64,000 nt of DNA from an uncultured Acetatifactor sp. (GTDB lineage: Bacteria; Bacillota; Clostridia; Lachnospirales; Lachnospiraceae), in the NCBI GenBank assembly GCA_910586775.1, contig CAJUJN010000011.1:18278-82277 (forward strand). Direction: 5' to 3'. Below the pieces are notes generated by a model that was not told where the DNA came from, made no database searches, and saw nothing but the letters and a program-made list of their open reading frames with translations. This document shows, in pieces, positions 62,523 through 64,000 of the stretch (position 1 is its first letter; each line of letters opens with the position of its first letter). The translations under genes and the position numbers were made by a program.

Positions 62523-63086
62523 ATGCCCAATACGACCAAACCGGCTCTGGAAGCCTCCCTGAAGAAATTGCTGCGGCAGAAGCCTCTGGATAAAATTACC
62601 ATCAACGATCTGACCACAGACTGCGGCATCAGCCGAATGTCTTTCTATTACCATTTCAAGGATATCTACGATCTGGTGGAATGGGTATGCGTGGAGGACG
62701 GGCGGCGCGCCCTGCAGGACAAGAGAACCTGCGACACCTGGCAGGAAGGGCTGTTCCAGGTCTTCGAGGCGGTTCTGGAGAACAAGCCCTTTATCCTGAA
62801 CGTCTACCGCTCTGTCGGCAGAGAGAAGATTGAAAGCTATCTGTACAAGCTGACCTACCGGCTGATTGCGGATGTGGTGGAAGAAAAATCCGCAGGCACC
62901 AATATGAAGGAAGCAGACAAAGCTTTCATTGCAGAATTTTATAAATACGGATTTGTAGGCGTGATGCTGGACTGGATTGCGGAGGGAATGAAAGCGGACT
63001 ATAAAGAAATAACGGACCGGGTCAGCATCCTTATGCACGGGAGTATAGATAATTCCATAGGGAATTTTACATATTCGAAGAAGTAG
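62523..63086 (+). CDS. TetR/AcrR family regulator
   Basis: 187 residues with GGAAAGGA upstream. The N-terminal helix-turn-helix is clear (LEASLKKLLRQKPLDKITINDLT, then CGISRMSFYYHFKDIYDLV). The C-terminal ligand domain is of the DhaS-like kind. The ABC-2 exporter upstream could be a target, but this is guesswork. Confidence 0.88.
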   Translation: MPNTTKPALEASLKKLLRQKPLDKITINDLTTDCGISRMSFYYHFKDIYDLVEWVCVEDGRRALQDKRTCDTWQEGLFQVFEAVLENKPFILNVYRSVGREKIESYLYKLTYRLIADVVEEKSAGTNMKEADKAFIAEFYKYGFVGVMLDWIAEGMKADYKEITDRVSILMHGSIDNSIGNFTYSKK

Positions 63087-63149
63087 CCTGCCGGATTTTC
63101 GCTCAGATAAATACAATTTCTACGATCCGTTATATGATAGCCGAATTAT

Positions 63150-63464
63150 AGCACTTCAAAAAAGCTTGACCACTACACCCGGACCAGGGTATGGTCAAGC
63201 GAAAGCCTTATGGGGAGGATGTTCGTCCAGTTCGTTGCATTATGCTATTACGAATACCTGAGCGAACAGGTCCGCCAGCTGAAGCTGTCGCTTGGCAGGG
63301 AGAATGGGGATCCTACCCATGACAACAAGGATACCCTGGACCGAGAGAACAGGCTAAAAGTGTGGCTCAAGAATACACTCATCTACAGGGGCGGCCTCAG
63401 GAGACGAGCCCAAGAGTGTTATGGACGGGTATTCTTCCGAAAAACTGTTAAGCTTATTGGCTAA
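63150..63464 (+). mobile_element. 3' remnant of an IS1634-like transposase
   Basis: An open frame without its own start reads STSKKLDHYTRTRVWSSESL, then GRMFVQFVALCYYEYLSEQVR, the C-terminal part of IS1634/IS4-type DDE transposases. The DDE core is absent and the end overlaps the next remnant. It marks an old insertion. Confidence 0.65.
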
Positions 63465-63975
63465 TATGAGCATTGGCGCCGGGAAATCGTCCCTGGTAGA
63501 CGAGAAGGCAGGAAAGTGCTATTTTGATACGGAAGAGTTTGTGGAACTGCTGGAGTTCTGTAAAAAATATGGCATGGAGCCCGGCAGTGTGAGCGGGGAA
63601 GAAGAGATGATACATCCATGTTTTGGGGATTTGGCGAGCTTCAGCATGATGATGGCTGAACTGGGTGAAGGATACCATTGTGTGGGATATCCTGTAGACA
63701 GCGGCAGCGGCGGATTTGTGGAATGTCCGTTCCTGGTAGGGGTAAATGATAGGACAGAAAACAAGGAGATTGTCAGCGACTTTCTGCAAAGTCTGCTCAG
63801 TGACAGGAAGCAGAGCATGAGCGGATGCGCTTCCGTGAGGAAGGACGTTCTGTGCAGCGGCGTAATGGAGCACAGCTCATACAGCGAAGACGCAGTATAT
63901 GTGGATGCGGTAGATTATTACTATGCGGGGGCCAGGAAGCTGGCGGAGCAGATTATGCGGGAGGATAGCCTGTGA
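63421..63975 (+). pseudogene. 3' part of an ABC sugar-binding protein gene
   Basis: 184 codons like the C-terminal half of extracellular solute-binding proteins: SLVDEKAGKCYFDTEEFVELLEFCKKYG, a mid-domain loop, then GYPVDSGSGGFVECPFLVGVND and a helical tail. The signal peptide and N-terminal lobe are missing; the transposase remnant joins at its left edge, so truncation by insertion or deletion is likely. Confidence 0.65.
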
Positions 63976-64000
63976 TGCCCGGCCGGCGGAACAGGAAAGG

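Overview
The window looks like a chromosomal segment of a strictly anaerobic Firmicute, most likely a Lachnospiraceae-type clostridium. This is inferred from gene content and style, not from a marker gene. The supporting signs are strong AGGAGG-type ribosome binding sites, a redox regulator Rex, a Re-type citrate synthase with isocitrate dehydrogenase, an NfnAB-type transhydrogenase with formate-tetrahydrofolate ligase, GHKL/LytTR regulation, LCP wall-polymer ligases and many small toxin-antitoxin remnants. No rRNA, tRNA or CRISPR array was seen.

Left third (1-17.5 kb): a surface-polymer locus read on the + strand. It holds an LCP ligase, a GT4 and a GT2 glycosyltransferase, a protein sharing a module with HAD-type surface-locus proteins, and a repeat-rich SH3 lipoprotein. 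Next come an ABC exporter whose permease carries a large cohesin-like ectodomain and whose ATPase is tethered to the membrane, then an AT-rich insert with a GT2/CDP-glycerol phosphotransferase fusion and a hexapeptide acyltransferase. A HAD-family protein and a second, lipoprotein-type LCP protein close the locus. Together they look like synthesis, export and wall attachment of a phosphopolyol-containing glycopolymer.

17.5-20.3 kb is a scar region: shuffled sortase-B and regulator fragments, followed by an MNT-HEPN pair and a 46-residue microprotein that ends inside a terminator.

20.3-48.6 kb is mostly housekeeping: a ZIP metal transporter, an alkaline-phosphatase-fold phosphoglycerate mutase, Re-citrate synthase / GntR / isocitrate dehydrogenase (with a promoter-embedded operator), Rex, NAD(P)HX repair, MazF, a CBS-domain membrane protein, YebC, a GtrB-like/GT-C pair, TepA next to FtsK/SpoIIIE, Fhs, NfnA-TIGR04076-NfnB, zinc-ribbon proteins and RlmH.

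48.7-64 kb is accessory and regulatory: a DUF6056-like membrane protein, a 5'-truncated chemoreceptor, an XRE regulator with a large sensor-like domain, an OmpR/histidine-kinase pair with tandem repeats inserted in the dimerisation domain, and a GHKL/LytTR pair. These are followed by a RelB/YoeB pair whose toxin is frameshifted, an ABC-2 exporter, a TetR regulator, and several gene and IS remnants at the right edge. Inverted repeats and duplicated gene ends show repeated rearrangement here.
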